Positions 48,072 to 60,100 of a DNA stretch of 64,000 bases are shown here, piece after piece. The position numbers were made by a program, and so were the translations under genes. The stretch's first letter is position 1, and the number at the start of each line of letters is the position of its first letter. The stretch comes from Lineus longissimus. Lineage: Eukaryota > Nemertea > Pilidiophora > Heteronemertea > Lineidae. The notes under the pieces were generated by a model. It was not told the DNA's origin. It made no database searches and was given only the letters and a program-made list of their open reading frames with translations. The stretch lies in contig NC_088314.1 in assembly GCF_910592395.1 (NCBI RefSeq), positions 13,890,001 through 13,954,000 of the forward strand. The letters are read 5' to 3'.

Positions 48072-49224
48072 ATGGACGGCATTCTCGATTTCTTTGAGCT
48101 GGCGCAGGAGGAGGCGGTTGGAGAACAACAGGTGGCTCCTCCTCGTGCAGAGAGAGTTTAGGAGCAACGGGTAGACCCTCTAACCAAATATGATGACAGA
48201 AAATTCGTAAAGAGATAGAGGATTTCAAAGGAAAGTTTCCGATGGCTTGTTGGTGTGCTACAGTATGACCTATTGCACGAAACGGACCAGAATCATGCTC
48301 TGACCCCGGCAGAGCAACTGTTTATGCGAGGGCATAATTCCAGATGGACATAGGCGACATGTGCGGAGTATTACAGGCGACCGTCTGTCGGGCTGTTCAT
48401 CGGGTTACATCAGCAATTTGCGCCCGAAAAGAGAATTTCATCCATTTCCCGGCCACACCTGAAGAACGAAGGGCAGCCGCTGAAGGGTTTTACCAGATCT
48501 CTGAATTTCCCGGAGTAGTAGGTGCAATAGATGGGAGTCATGTGGCAATCTGTCATCCCAACGGCGACCGGGCATTACGTTTTATGTGCAGAAAGGGATA
48601 TTACAGTATAAACTGCCAACTTACGGTTGACCATGAGCTGCTCTTTACCAACGTTGTAGCAAGATGGCCTGGATCGGCGCATGACTCCGGGATATTCCAG
48701 GAATCCGAGTTATTTCGTAAATTCCGGACGAAAGAAAATCAAGGGATTTTTCTAGGTGATCCGGCTTACACTTGCCGGACGTGTATGCTGACCCCAGTAC
48801 GCAACCCAAGGACACCAGCAGAACATCGCTACAACAATGCTCAGAGGCGCACCAGGGGAGTTATTGAAAGAGCATTCGGCATCTGGAACAGGAGGTTCCG
48901 TGTATCTAAGGGAATGCACTTGAGATGTTCCGTGAGTATTTCTTCTTTGCCACTACACAATCGACGAAAAATAACACTACAGTTACCGTAGTAGTCACCA
49001 GATAAGTGTATTTTCTTTACTTTCAGTTGGACAATAATATGGCAATAATAGTTGCAACCGCCTGCTTACACAATCTAGCAAGTAGGAGGAATGATCCGTT
49101 ACCGGAACCAGATCAAGACCTTCCTAGACGTAACTACGAGGAACCAGAACGGCCTATCAACCGGATAGAGGCTGATCTGAGGGGCAACCTATTCAGACAA
49201 AGATTCATTACGCAACATTTCTAG
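48072..49224 (+). pseudogene. Outer Harbinger DDE transposase (N-terminal stops, intact catalytic part)
   Basis: N-terminal frame MDGILDFFELAQEEAVGEQQ is interrupted by TAG twice before RISKESFRWLVGVLQYDLLH, then shifts frame into MDIGDMCGVLQATVCRAVHR. From 48344 the catalytic region is open: D in VVGAIDGSHVAI, D in WPGSAHDSGIF, E in GVIERAFGIWNRRF. A short intron (48927-49025 or nearby) leads to LDNNMAIIVATACLHNLA and a stop at 49224. HARBI1-like family call is firm; the 5' lesions make it non-functional. Confidence 0.82.
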
Positions 49225-49293
49225 TAAGTGAAACAAATACTTGAATTAACAACTTTTCATTTTATTCAATACAGTATCTTTTAATACATGTAC

Positions 49294-52290
49294 TTAAAAA
49301 TCCAAAAGTTTCTTCTTCAATTTCTCTTGATAATATTCGGTTTTCGCATCATACGCTCTTCTTTTTGACCGGGCTGCCTCTTTTTGCAATTCGATGAGTT
49401 CCATTTTTGCTCTGTGTTCTTCTTGCAGGCAGGTTAATGCTTCCGATGTTTTTTGCAGAACCGGGTTCGCAGGACGTACAGAGGTAGCTGTAGGCTTAGG
49501 CTGAGCGATGGTCTGCTGAAGATGTTGACGCCCTGTGGCTGAGGGAGGAGATACGGTACTGGGAGCACTCACACTTGGTTGTTGTCCTGGAGGCGGGGTG
49601 ACAATGGTAGCACGAGGTGGAGGACGATGAGCAGTGTTGCGACCCTGTTTGCTGGGAGTGGTCAATTTAGGCTGAGGATCAAACGAAGTGCAAGACGTCT
49701 CTGAAAGGGCATTGGCAGTGGCCGACAGTTGACTTCGATCAGAAGCCTTCTTGCTATTAGCTCTTGAACTGAAAAAGAGATGCGGTGAAATTTATTATAC
49801 TATGGATATAATGATCTCGATAGAAGCGTGTCTTGAAATTATTATTCTGCAAATGAATGTGTGTAATTCTATAATCTGACGAGTGATGGTACCATTTGGA
49901 AAGGAGGGACCTCGTTTGAGGTAGGCCTGTATAGGGCCTATGCTACAGCATTCGTGTTTCTTACCCTATGGTAATTCTACTGCACTGGGGTGATAACTGC
50001 TGGTTCTTCTCCCTCGCTAGAAAATCATCAATCTCGTCATCTGTGTCATAATCATCTGCAGAAAAGTGGTTGTTGCTGAAAAATAAATGAAATTTATTCA
50101 ATACTATTCCACTTGAATTAAATTTATTTTTGTTGCTGGTGCTTATCATTTCACATTTCAAATATCATAGCATCTTTTGCCAAATGTTTATGGGACATCG
50201 AGAAGAAAAAAACAAAACAAAAGTTGATCGAATACTAAGCAACCTACCTGTCATTTACACCTGTCGTGTTTGGTGAAGCATCATCAGCATCGCCTTCCAG
50301 GATGGTTGCTTGGTCGGTCAGTTGAGGAGCATCGTCGTCAAATAAGTTGTGGATTTGCTCTAAGTTCCCTTTGATGATGCCTAAAATCGCCCATGTCTCA
50401 TCATCAACGTAATTCACCTCAGGTAGTCCACCACCAGTTTTTGACATATACTCATCAAAGAAAGTTAAGGGCCACTTTTTATTTTTAACATATTTTTTTC
50501 ACAGCACATATTAAGGACCAGAAAATGCCTAAATATGAATGTCCTGTATGACCTCCAAGACACAGTAATCAATTTCACACGTGGTTTGTTCAAGTTGTTG
50601 CATAACTTCTTTCTAAACTTGTCACAACCTGAAAATGGGTGATTTGGTGTGTCAACTTTTTCACAATTTTAGCCTAATGTCTTGTCATCAATGTCAGCAT
50701 GGTCAGTAGCGAGTATGGCCTCCCCCTGCTGCAATAACAGCCTGACACCGCTGTCTCATTGAGTTTATCAGACGATTAACACCCCTGACATCAATTGCAT
50801 CCCATGCAGCCTCCAAGGCCACACCAAGCTGCTGCAACCCATTTGGCTGCACCTCAAGCGCTCCAATACTCCTTCCCATCATGTCCCAGACATGTTCTAT
50901 CGGATTCAAGTTCGGGGATTTCGCTGGCAAGTCCATACGCTCAATTCCATGATCCGCCAGGTACTGTGTCACCACCCTCGATGTGTGGGGACGGGCGTTG
51001 TCGTCCATGAAAATGAAATTTTCCCCAGTGTTTTCTGCAAACGGAACCACAAAAGGTTCCACGATTTCATCTCTGTACCTCACACCTGCAATTGCTCCCC
51101 ATGGGAGCACATAGAGGCGAGTGCGTTGGCCGTAGCTGATTCCGCCCCACACCATGATGCTGCTTCCACCATAGCGGTCATGTTCAGCGATGCAGGCATC
51201 TGCAAATCTCCTTCCCTGTTGTCTCCAGACTCTAACACGTCAATCATTGTGGCCCAGGCTGAATCTGCTCTCATCTGAGAACAGAACACGGCGCCATTGC
51301 TGGTGGCTCGATCCCACATAATCACGAGCCCAATTGAGACGGATTCTTCTGTGAGCAGGGGTTAATGGGATGCATTGCAGTGGCCTCCTGGCATGGATGT
51401 CGGCTCTGTGAAGTCGGTTACGGATGGTTTGATTTGAAACTGTCACCCCAGTTGCAGCAGTGAATTGGTTATTGAGTCTGCGAGCACTACTGAAGCGGTT
51501 GCGACGACAAAGAGTCACTAAGTAGCGGTCATCCCTCGCAGTTGTTGCTGATGGGCGGCCAGTACGGGGTCTCTCTGAGTATCGCCCTGTCTCCCGGTGT
51601 CGTTGGTAAGCACGACTGATGACACTGGGAGACACACCCATCATCTCAGCTACTCGTCGCTGACTGAAGCCAGCTTCCAGCATCCCTATGGCTCGTGCAA
51701 CCTCTACTTTACTCAAGTGACATCTAGGCATCTCTCTTGTCAGAATGCTGCCTGAGCTTGGTGGGAAATGCAAGGAAAAGCACTTGCATGGACTTTTGTA
51801 CCACTTTATGTGGTCAGCTGACACACCAAAAACACCCATTTTCAGGTTGTGACAAGTTTAGAAAGAAGTTATGCAACAACTGGAACAAACAACATGTGAA
51901 ATTGATTACTGTGTCTTGGAGGTCATACAGGACATTCATATTTAAGCATTTTCTGGTCCTTAATATGTGCTGTAAAAAAAAAAAGTTAAATATAAAAAGT
52001 GGTCCTTAACTTTCTTTGATGAGTGCAATGTTCTTTTCTCGTGCTGTTGCCTTTGCCTTGTTCTTCATCCGACGTAACAATTTTCGTAGATCTTTGGAAG
52101 TAGACTTGGACCTCTCAGGGAAATTAGCTGCCATTTCGTTTGCAATGTCGTCCCGCGCCTGTTTCTTTTTCTTGGTCGTAGTAGCATCGGCTCTTTTGCT
52201 TTCTACAACCTTTTCCCGCAAACGAACAGCCTCAATCAGGCCAATCCTTTGGTCGGATGTAAAATGATCCGCCCTCTTCGTCTTCCCCAT
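49294..52290 (-). CDS. Myb/SANT-like partner protein of the outer Harbinger (split by Tc1)
   Basis: Minus-strand exons 52290-52024, 50450-50248, 50075-49965 and 49768-49294. The first encodes MGKTKRADHFTSDQRIGLIE, VVESKRADATTTKKKKQARD and RSKSTSKDLRKLLRRMKNKA: a Myb/SANT-like trihelix of the NAIF1/MSANTD type, the known DNA-binding partner of Harbinger transposase. The Tc1 element (50451-52023) separates this from TGGGLPEVNYVDDETWAILG, the conserved continuation. Later exons are acidic, then proline-rich, ending in a charged helix (ELQKEAARSKRRAYDAKTEY) to stop. Exon borders are GT-AG with matching phases. Apart from the insertion it looks undamaged; now truncated with a few residues read from the Tc1 end. 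Confidence 0.78.
50451..52023 (-). mobile_element. Tc1-like transposon with long inverted ends
   Basis: Ends CTCATCAAAGAAAGTTAAGG inverted at both sides, with inverted similarity continuing for about 130 bp (cagcacatattaaggaccag, cctgtatgacctccaagaca). Length 1573 bp. Left flank is TA, right flank TG (a transition from the expected TA). Inserted in the Myb/SANT partner gene of the outer Harbinger. Confidence 0.9.
50703..51731 (-). pseudogene. Tc1 transposase with one in-frame stop
   Basis: Minus strand from ATG 51731 (MPRCHLSKVEVARAIGMLEA). Paired-like HTH (RRVAEMMGVSPSVISRAYQR, GRPSATTARDDRYLV), then the catalytic D in LFSDESRFSLGHND. The next codon is TGA (51242 region), where I would expect glycine, and the frame then continues VRVWRQQGRRF, MVWGGISY, second D in FMDDNARPH and third acidic residue in SPNLNPIEHVWD, ending GGGHTRY-stop. 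Everything except that one nonsense codon is in place at the normal ~340 residue length, so it died recently or the stop is a sequence error. Confidence 0.9.
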
Positions 52291-52923
52291 GCTGACGGCA
52301 GTGTGACCACTTGACCGTAGATTTATGTACTGCGAGTTACGTAATTTGATGGCGCAGACGACGGAACAATAACAAAAACAGGCGTTTATTGAACGATAAC
52401 ACAGGTTGGTCCGCGTTCGTATAAAACATCGATGATCGAGCGTTGTGAATCTCTGTTTGAACGTTCGTTTATCAGTCCGCGGACAACGATGTTTTATCCT
52501 CCGTTTATAAGATAATCGGGCTTTACTTGCACGCACGATAAAATGCCTTGGTGAATTCCACCCACTGTCTTCTCCCACTTAACCGAACGCGGCTGAATCG
52601 TAAAATGACTAAGTCGAAATGAATAAGCCGATTTTACTGGTGGCAGGCGAACATTAGAAAGAACAGCCACAGCTGATAATTGACTCCCTTTTCGTGGGCA
52701 ATGCCAATGCCTTCCACGTAAGTTGATAAAAGACATGAACATTGACATGGGGTAGTCCTGTACTGAATGAATGAATACTATGCAAATAGCGTCCTCATTT
52801 TATGCCTATAGTGTTGGTTGACCAGAAATTTATAATCTGGGGTCTATGATAAAGCCAGCTTCATGGGTCTGCAGCATGTCCCAATAAAGAAGTCTTGTTG
52901 TCAACCAATAAATTAAAGAAGAT

Positions 52924-53048
52924 CACAGATATATGTATCAATTTACCAATTTTATTATCCAAACGGGGTTTACACGTCATCATCAATTACATCATCATCC
53001 TCTTCTCCTTCAGATAACTCAATCCCCTCAACAAACTGCTCAAGCTCA
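52924..53048. repeat. catcat-rich low-complexity tract
   Basis: Short run of CATCATC-type and CTC-rich sequence (tcatcatcaattacatcatcatcc) at the 3' end of the pogo transposase gene. On the minus strand it encodes an acidic tail of D and E codons. Confidence 0.5.
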
Positions 53049-55374
53049 TCATTTACCATCTCTACCCCCTCCCCGATCGACTTCGTCATCGTCCTCAGGA
53101 ACTAGGCCATTGGCTCTCCAACCGTCCATAATCGTCTGTCGTGTGACCTTTTCCCAGCCGAGGCTAATCATCCTTACCACTTCCCGCCTGGTGATCCGCT
53201 CACAATGTCCTTGATCATCGGGGTGGCCGATTTTCCACACTTTTCAAACGGTCCTCAGGTGACACTTGAAGCTCCTGTTTACGGTAAAGTCTATGGGCGG
53301 TTATATCCGCAATAAATGGAGGTTGCAATTTTTATATGGACGTTACCAATTTTATAAGGAGGTTGCAAATTTCCGACACGAGCGACACGAGCGCCACCCA
53401 ACGGCTGTTAAACATACGACTGTATAACACAACGTCTGTATTAAACCACGTCTGTATAAAACCACGTCTGTTTAACAATACGACCCTAATTCACAACCTC
53501 CGTAAATCGCCATGTCTATAATTACTAACGTCTTAAATTTGTTAATGTCTTTAATTTAACCACCCAAATTTGCAACCTCTTTATAAAATTGGTAACGTCC
53601 ATATAAAAATTGCAACCTCCATTAATTGCGGATATAACCGCCCATAAAAGTCCAAGGGCTGCAGCAGCGAAGTACATTGTCCTGGGATAAATGTGTCTGT
53701 CCCATTCTCTGCGGTGATTGCATCACGAAACTGCTGATTTCGATGCGCCGGATACCTGTCGAAAAGTAACAGGAACGTGGCCACTGCTACAAATGCCACA
53801 ATCAGGGCCTGCAACCACTCAATTAACGACTGGTGTCGGGCCCAACCCTGTGGACTACCAGTTACCTGGAAAAGCAAACAACAAGTATGAACATTTACAT
53901 TACTTTTCTGAACAGTCAGACACGCACAATGTTTTGGTTGCATCCATGACAAACCTACAACAATTTTAGTCATAGAAGTTCTGATTTTCCTAAAAAAGAC
54001 TACCATTAACTAGAATGTCTGACCGTCAATGACAACACTGATGACGTCAGGTAAATATCCTGTACTACAACCACGGACTTGTATTCTATGCCAATACTCA
54101 CTCGCACATTGTCTCAAACATCCGCCTGAAGCTGCCGAACGACGTCACCATCTGGTGGCAAGCCTCTGAAGTTGACCTTGGCTCGTCCTTTTCATCCATC
54201 TGTCATAACCACCGTGCATCCAAGTTTCGGGTTGCCTTCGGATGATCTAATGTCAACATTCTGATACCCAGTCGCTTCCATTGTTGATCTTGGCACCATA
54301 TCAAATGTTCATGATCATGTTCATGATGACATCAAAATCAGCGTCTCTGATGAGGTCGGCAAACTCTCCCCGGTAGTTGGCAACCATAGCCTGGGCGTTC
54401 TCAGGTAAACCCCCTTGAATCTTTGGTCTTCCTTCGATAGCTGATTTGTTTCCTGAAATGGAATTTGCATATTATCAAAATTCACCGAATACAATCCATT
54501 CCGTACGTTAAGGCCGATCCATGCAACAGAGGAATAAAGCTCACCTTTCCATAAAATTGCTAAGCCAATGTGCAGATGCATGGAAAAGGTATCGCAGGGG
54601 TCTCTGTTCTTGTCTTTCGGCCTTTGTTTCGTTCGGAAGCTCTGCCCACCATTGCCGAAATTCTCTTCCAGCTTGCCCTTTAATATCCTCACCGGAAACA
54701 GGGAAACCAAGTCTTCGGAGCTCAAGGAACCAAGTGTTCAAATTGTTTTCCATTTCGGGCGAGTATGCTGAAATAAAAAAGCTAACACGTTTAACATCTT
54801 TGGAAATATTGATTGGTGATGACCACAGGTATGAACGAAATGTTAGTCCGAAGAATAAAGGTCCCTGGAACAATAATACTGATTGTTAAAGACATGGTCA
54901 GGGTCAGTCGCTTTGATGTATCATGCGACTTATTCTTCCGTCCATGACACAGAAGCGGACTTATTCCAGTCAGTATAGGCGAACAAAGAAGGAAATTCAT
55001 TCAGCGAGGAATAGAATACTTGAAGAAACACTACCTTGTGCATCAGTGCCGTGTTGCCGTTGTCTCCTCCGTCTTCTATGGTCTTGAGTTGATCTATCTC
55101 TGAGGGCAAACAAGTCACCATGTGTGCTCATCCAACGTCTAAATGTCTGCGGTGCTATGCGGTGGTGTCTATCAAAGGATGTCGCAGTTTCAGCATGACG
55201 TAATCCTATAGCATGCTCCAATTGGTATGTCTCGATAAGGTCAATCTTCTGATTGAGACTGTATCTTTTCTGGTGCCTACGTGCACCCGGTTCAGCTTGG
55301 TTAGCATCATCTACATCATCATCATCAGTAGTGGTATCAGGGTCAGGGCTGTCAACATCATCTCCATGCACCAT
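53049..55374 (-). pseudogene. Pogo/Tigger-type DDE_1 transposase, decayed
   Basis: Minus strand. Exon 55374-55035: acidic start, KRYSLNQKIDLIETYQLEHA and FRRWMSTHGDLF (first HTH). Exon 54767-54545: NTWFLELRRLGFPVSGEDIK and EFRQWWAEL (CENPB-type second HTH), joined in frame. Then NKSAIEGRPKIQGG, ENAQAMVANYRGEFADLI, a scrambled first-Asp region, and FDMVPRSTMEATGYQNVDIR with SSEGNPKLGCTVVMT in another frame. The C-terminal part has LLLFDRYPAHR (second Asp), FIPGQCTSLLQPLD, is split by a 355-bp element, resumes FTVNRSFKCHL, hits an in-frame TGA (probably from CGA) and continues KVWKIGHPDD...GWEKVTRQTIMDGWRANGLVP. Multiple lesions: inactive. Confidence 0.82.
53292..53646. mobile_element. 355-bp MITE with ~80-bp inverted ends
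   Basis: Ends tatgggcggttatatccgca inverted at both sides, continuing through ggaggttgcaatttttatat, ggacgttaccaattttataa and gaggttgcaaattt. Six-base target duplication AAAGTC at 53286-53291 and 53647-53652. It interrupts the pogo transposase exactly between LQPLDF and TVNRSFK, so the coding frame confirms both boundaries. Family unknown. Confidence 0.9.
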
Positions 55375-55560
55375 TCCATACGTTAAGATCATCTGGGTGC
55401 CCGCTAGGCCTACCCACAAAATCCATCGGATTGCGTGCATTTTACCAGAACAACGTGGTCAAAGCAAGATTCAAAGCAAGATGGCAGACAACAATTATGA
55501 CATTTGACACGAAAGTTCCCTTTATTGGATTTCCCCCACAAGAAAACGATTCCATAATCG

Positions 55561-56040
55561 AGCTAGGTTCACACAGAGCTTAGTGCCTGCGTGATCGCAG
55601 CCGCAAGGCTCTTTGCGAGGACGCAAATGTCTGTCTGCACTGGAGACCGCAGCCATTCAGTGCTTGCGTCCTAGCAGTCGGAATCGCAAGGATCAAAATT
55701 ATTTGATATTTGTCGGAGCCGTATTCTCCCCTACCATAGGACGCAAGGCTGCGCAAGCAGTGTGCACCGCTCGCCTGCGCGCTGATAGAATTTTCCGACA
55801 ATCTATTACCTCTCGACCAGTCAAATCGTTCCTGTTACACCACATGATTTCAAGATGGCAGCACCCACAGACATGGTTGAAGAATGGAACGAGGAGCGAG
55901 ACGAAACAGTGGTGATGATTTGGCGTCGTCGATGTCACACATGATCGCAACAGTCTAGAGGATTGCGTCGTCGCATGACTTTGGGGGATACGACTTGCAG
56001 CTGCGATCACGCAGTCACAAGCTCTGTGTGCACCTAGCTT
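55561..56040. mobile_element. ~480-bp MITE-like element in the pogo 5' region
   Basis: AGCTAGGTTCACACAGAGCT at the left is mirrored on the right (agctctgtgtgcacctagct), with inverted similarity continuing through ctgcgtgatcgcag and cgcaag. A short + strand frame (MAAPTDMVEEWNEERDETVV, MIWRRRC) in the right half may be a trace of a partner-protein gene. Target duplication not clear. Confidence 0.75.
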
Positions 56041-56349
56041 TAGATAAAATAACTTTATTTAAAAGACTCTGAATCGGTCAACCATTTACATGGACTTGTA
56101 ATAGACTTACGTAACTTCAATATTCATCACCCTGACTGCAGGGGTTACTGGCCCTGGCCGCGACCAGGCGTTATTGAATTGACAACATTTAAAAGGTTGT
56201 CTTCCTACATCCATTGATCACTATAATTGGCTGTCATATTGAATGTTTGCAGCCCACCCGTAAAAAACTACAGACTGCCATGTTTCTGGACTTAGTCATT
56301 TTCGAGCCATTTTCCTGGCGCTCGGTTAAGTGGAAGAAGACAGTATATA

Positions 56350-57125
56350 GCAAATGCCTGGCAATCAATGAAGCTCCTCGATTCAATTACCTCCTCGATT
56401 CAATGACATATTGAACAATGGCCATATACTGTCCACCATAAGGCACATTGGAATGTCTGCATTGACCAAGCAACCAACTTCATCTGTTACGGCATTCTAC
56501 GCAACCTCCTCCAGGGTTGGCACAACATTTGTCGGCTGGATTGAACCATCGGATTCAAACAGCAATCAAGTTAAATTCGAAAATCCGACAGCATCTTCAA
56601 GGTCAATCTGTTTTGCCGATCGTGCCCTTATCAGTAATCTAGTTACGAGACAAAAATGTTTGTGGGTATTTTTGGCAGCAAGGTTAAATGCATGATCAAT
56701 ATCGCGGCCATCTGGCCTTGATTTCGATTGTTCCATTCCATTGGTCAGACCCAAAAACATAGGGGTAGGCGTTAGAATTAGATTCCAAGCTGCTGTAGAT
56801 TTCGAGATATAGGGGAAACGTCTCATTTTTGGTTGCCATTTTGATATTCAAGATGACTGCTTAAATTTTGATGGTGGCATTTGATTGGTTAAATTCAGAA
56901 AACTAGGTAAAGGCATTGAAATCGAGGATTAAATTCAGAAATCTAGGTAAAGGCATTGAAATCGAGGATTTATCTATCATAATATTCGAGATATCGATTA
57001 AAACGCTGGGCAGCCATTATGAAATCCAATATGGCGGCCAACTGACCTGGATTTCGATGATTTCAGTCGATTCGGTAGACTCAAAAACATGGGGGTAGGA
57101 GTTGAATTTGGCAACAGGCGGTGTT
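56350..57125. repeat. Diverged ~330-bp tandem repeat with a 51-bp internal duplication
   Basis: aaattcagaaaNctaggtaaaggcattg-type sequence occurs twice in tandem at 56892-56972. Segments around 56700-56880 and 57025-57125 share gcggcca, gatttcgat, cagac/tagac-tcaaaaacat and ggggtagg, indicating an older duplication. Non-coding. Confidence 0.7.
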
Positions 57126-60100
57126 AACTTCTGAGGTAATTTCTGACAACTCGTGAAATTTTCAACTACAATGTACTGTACCCGAAAATCGCATGTAAAG
57201 CCATTTTTGCGATAATTGAACTGTTTTGTATTGATTTAATTTGAAATCAATACAATCATTACCGTTGTTTTTAAATCGTTAATAAGATCTGTTCGCGTAA
57301 AATGTGCTGAAATTTATCATCATGTATATATCAATAGAAGCTGGTTTTGTTTGCTATGCAATTTTAACAGAGGTTATGATTTTCCTGCTGTGAAACTGTT
57401 TTACTAACTTTATGGCTCCTCATCTCTCTTGGGACATAAAAACGGCGGATAAAGTAACCGGTTTAACTCCAATAGGCGATTACCTTTTGCAGATACAGAC
57501 GACACAATAGAAACAGGGCAAACAACTATCAAGTATGAGAGGCGTGCGAACCAAATAGCTTTTTCTGTCATTATAAATCTCAAACAATTGTGCAGTCGGG
57601 TTTGGTTTCTGATATGTTTTGTTAATAAAGGTCAACCGTCCTATAACACGTCATCCACCGTAAGGCCAACACGATCTCTAAACTTCTTTTTGTTTTCGCT
57701 GACCATCACAGAGCGCCTCGTCCTAACTCAGGCGTCATCGTTTTCTTGACGAGTCACGTGGTCTGATCACGAACCTCAAAAGTCCTACCAATAAAAAGAT
57801 TGACAAAAATAGATAAGATATATATGAATGTGTCAATCAGTTCTCTGGTGTCGACAAAATCATGTTCCGAAAATCTTAAAGAAGGAACCACACTAAAAAT
57901 AATCCAAACTACACAAAATGTACGCGTTTCATGCAGAACTAGTAAAGATCGTAAATGTACAGTGTAATAAACTGAATAAGTAGGAAACGAGTCAGGTCAC
58001 GACAAGTTTCCTTTGATCCCACAGCTCTCTTGGGCAATTAACTGGAAGCCAGGTTGAAGCCCTTTTTAATTCAGCTACAAAGTGAGCTGAGGTGCAAAAC
58101 AATGGTGGAACGACCAAAATTCAACGAAAGATATTTACTCTGCACATATAATTTATCGGGATACAAATACATATATAATATAAATTATATTGATGCGAAC
58201 GATCTAGAATTTAGGTTGATTTGTTGATTGGCTGCTAATTGCAAAAACATAACAATAATCAAACCACAATTAAACTGCATGCACTCTCATCTGTTTGCAA
58301 TCTGTTATAAAAAAATCCATAATTAGGTTGTAATCAATGGCAACATAACGTAAATTATTTCTTATGAGGTGACTCAAAAGTTGATGTACACATCATAAAT
58401 GTTTGTAAGGTTAAGTCAAATTGCGTGTCCAACAATATTGGAAGAGTATACCTCACACCACTTTGCGCTTGTGTGCCAAAACAGCTCATCGATGGGAAAA
58501 ATGAACAGTTTTCTAATCGAAATACACTTGAAACTGGGCTTCAAAATCACAAAACTATCAAATATCCCGTTAAATGACAGTTACATCAAATAAGAAAAAT
58601 TTGATAGACATAGAATGGGATTTCTAAACATGTGAACATCAACGGGACGTTTTACAATTTTTCACGTTTTTCTCGTTTTTTACCGCAAACGCGAAATTAA
58701 ACCTGCTATAAAACTTGTTGTAGTCTGTCAAAATTAATCAGATATGAGTATCCCATTAGATGACAACACATGGAACCATATGATACCCTTATATTGTCCA
58801 TTTAGCACCGACAACATACTAAACTGCTAACCACAAAAATATGTGATGATGAACGGTAGAAAAACGCTTTTCGAAAATTATTTTCAAACTGGTTCCATTA
58901 CTTCTCTTCAAAACCGTCGAAAAGAAAAAAATGCGAAACATATCATTTTTCATGTTAATATTATCTTTGACATTGTATTTAAATAGTTTTATAGAGATCA
59001 GTGACTTTGAAGTCGGCCTTTGCTTTAAAACGGGTTGTTTGTAACGGCCATTTTCAGCGGATCGAAGAATTGTTCAAAGTCCAGTTGTGCAGAATTGGCT
59101 TGGGTGTACCACGTGACCCGAGAGAGCTCTGTCCCAACGCGCGTCTTCCGAAACGGACGGCGGCTTTGATGTTGAAGCCATACGTTCCCTTGCTGCCCGA
59201 CTCTTTATTTGAAACACTCTGGTTGAAGATTATAAATCAATTCACTTTTCAACCTTATAATGTTGTTGTAGTCGTGTTTGTCTGGTATTGATGAAATAAA
59301 AGCTATGTTCGACTCTACAATACGACTTGTCTTCCTCACTTAGATCTTAAACGTATAAACTGTGGTGCTTTTGAACAAATAAACTCCAGTATTCAATTAG
59401 CTGTTCCTCAGTTTACTAATCTTTTCCGGGCAGCGGTACTTACCGAAAGGAGGCGTTTGTGTGGACGTTTTATCTTCGCGGAAATTTAAGTTGGGGGAAA
59501 AAATTCAGTTGGGAAAGTGACAATTTCTTCGTCTTTCGTCAAAACAAAAAGCATACATTTCTAACATTTTCGAGAAATCTTCGCGCACAATTTTGGCGGT
59601 TAACAGAACACGGATACTCCACAGAACGATCAGATAAGAAGAAGAATGCTGACCTTGAGCCTTTGGTTTGCTTTCTTGCCTCGCAATAGGACCCCTCGTC
59701 TATTTGTACCTCAACACGTTCTCGTTTTGCCTGTAGATTATATTAGCCACAATGCAAAATGTGCACAAATTTGCATGTCGGCTATTTTCAGTTCAGGAAT
59801 TTATATACAGATAACAATGACGCACTACTTTGCACCAAAGTCTTTGAAAGATTCTGGTTGAGTTCCTAAACTTACGCAATCCGTTTCCTACATAATTCAC
59901 CACTTTCGAATGGCCGAATTTTAAAGACATCCTGTCGTTTTGGCCCACCAAAAGCCTGCATCCAATCCTGGAGGTAGTAGACTTGAAGGCTTCTGAGTTG
60001 CCAATGCAAATGAGGAGGTCTTTAAAATGCTGCTTGGTGAATACGTACCCCGGCTGCATCTTGCGAAGACACGACATTTGGCACATTGGATTGTGAGGGC

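Larger units (their letters stand above)
44842..52563 (+). mobile_element. Outer PIF/Harbinger element (Myb/SANT type)
   Basis: Inverted ends GGGTGGAATTCACC plus AAGGCATTTTATC at both sides, with a 3-bp duplication ACT at 44839-44841 and 52564-52566. Total 7.7 kb, of which 3.0 kb is the inner Harbinger and 1.6 kb the Tc1 element; the rest, about 3.2 kb, is a normal size for the family. It carries a transposase pseudogene (+) and a Myb/SANT-like partner gene (-), the usual two-gene content. Confidence 0.85.
44840..56343 (-). mobile_element. Pogo-like element, outermost shell of a nested cluster
   Basis: Ends CTGTCTTCTYCCACTTAACC are inverted at the right side (56320-56343) and, at the left, split by another transposon: CT at 44840-44841 and the rest from 52567. 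Target duplication TA at 44838-44839 and 56344-56345. Inverted similarity continues inward through gaacgc and aaaatgactaagtc. Without later insertions it would be about 3.4 kb. It encodes the decayed DDE_1 transposase read right to left between 55374 and 53049. Confidence 0.8.
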
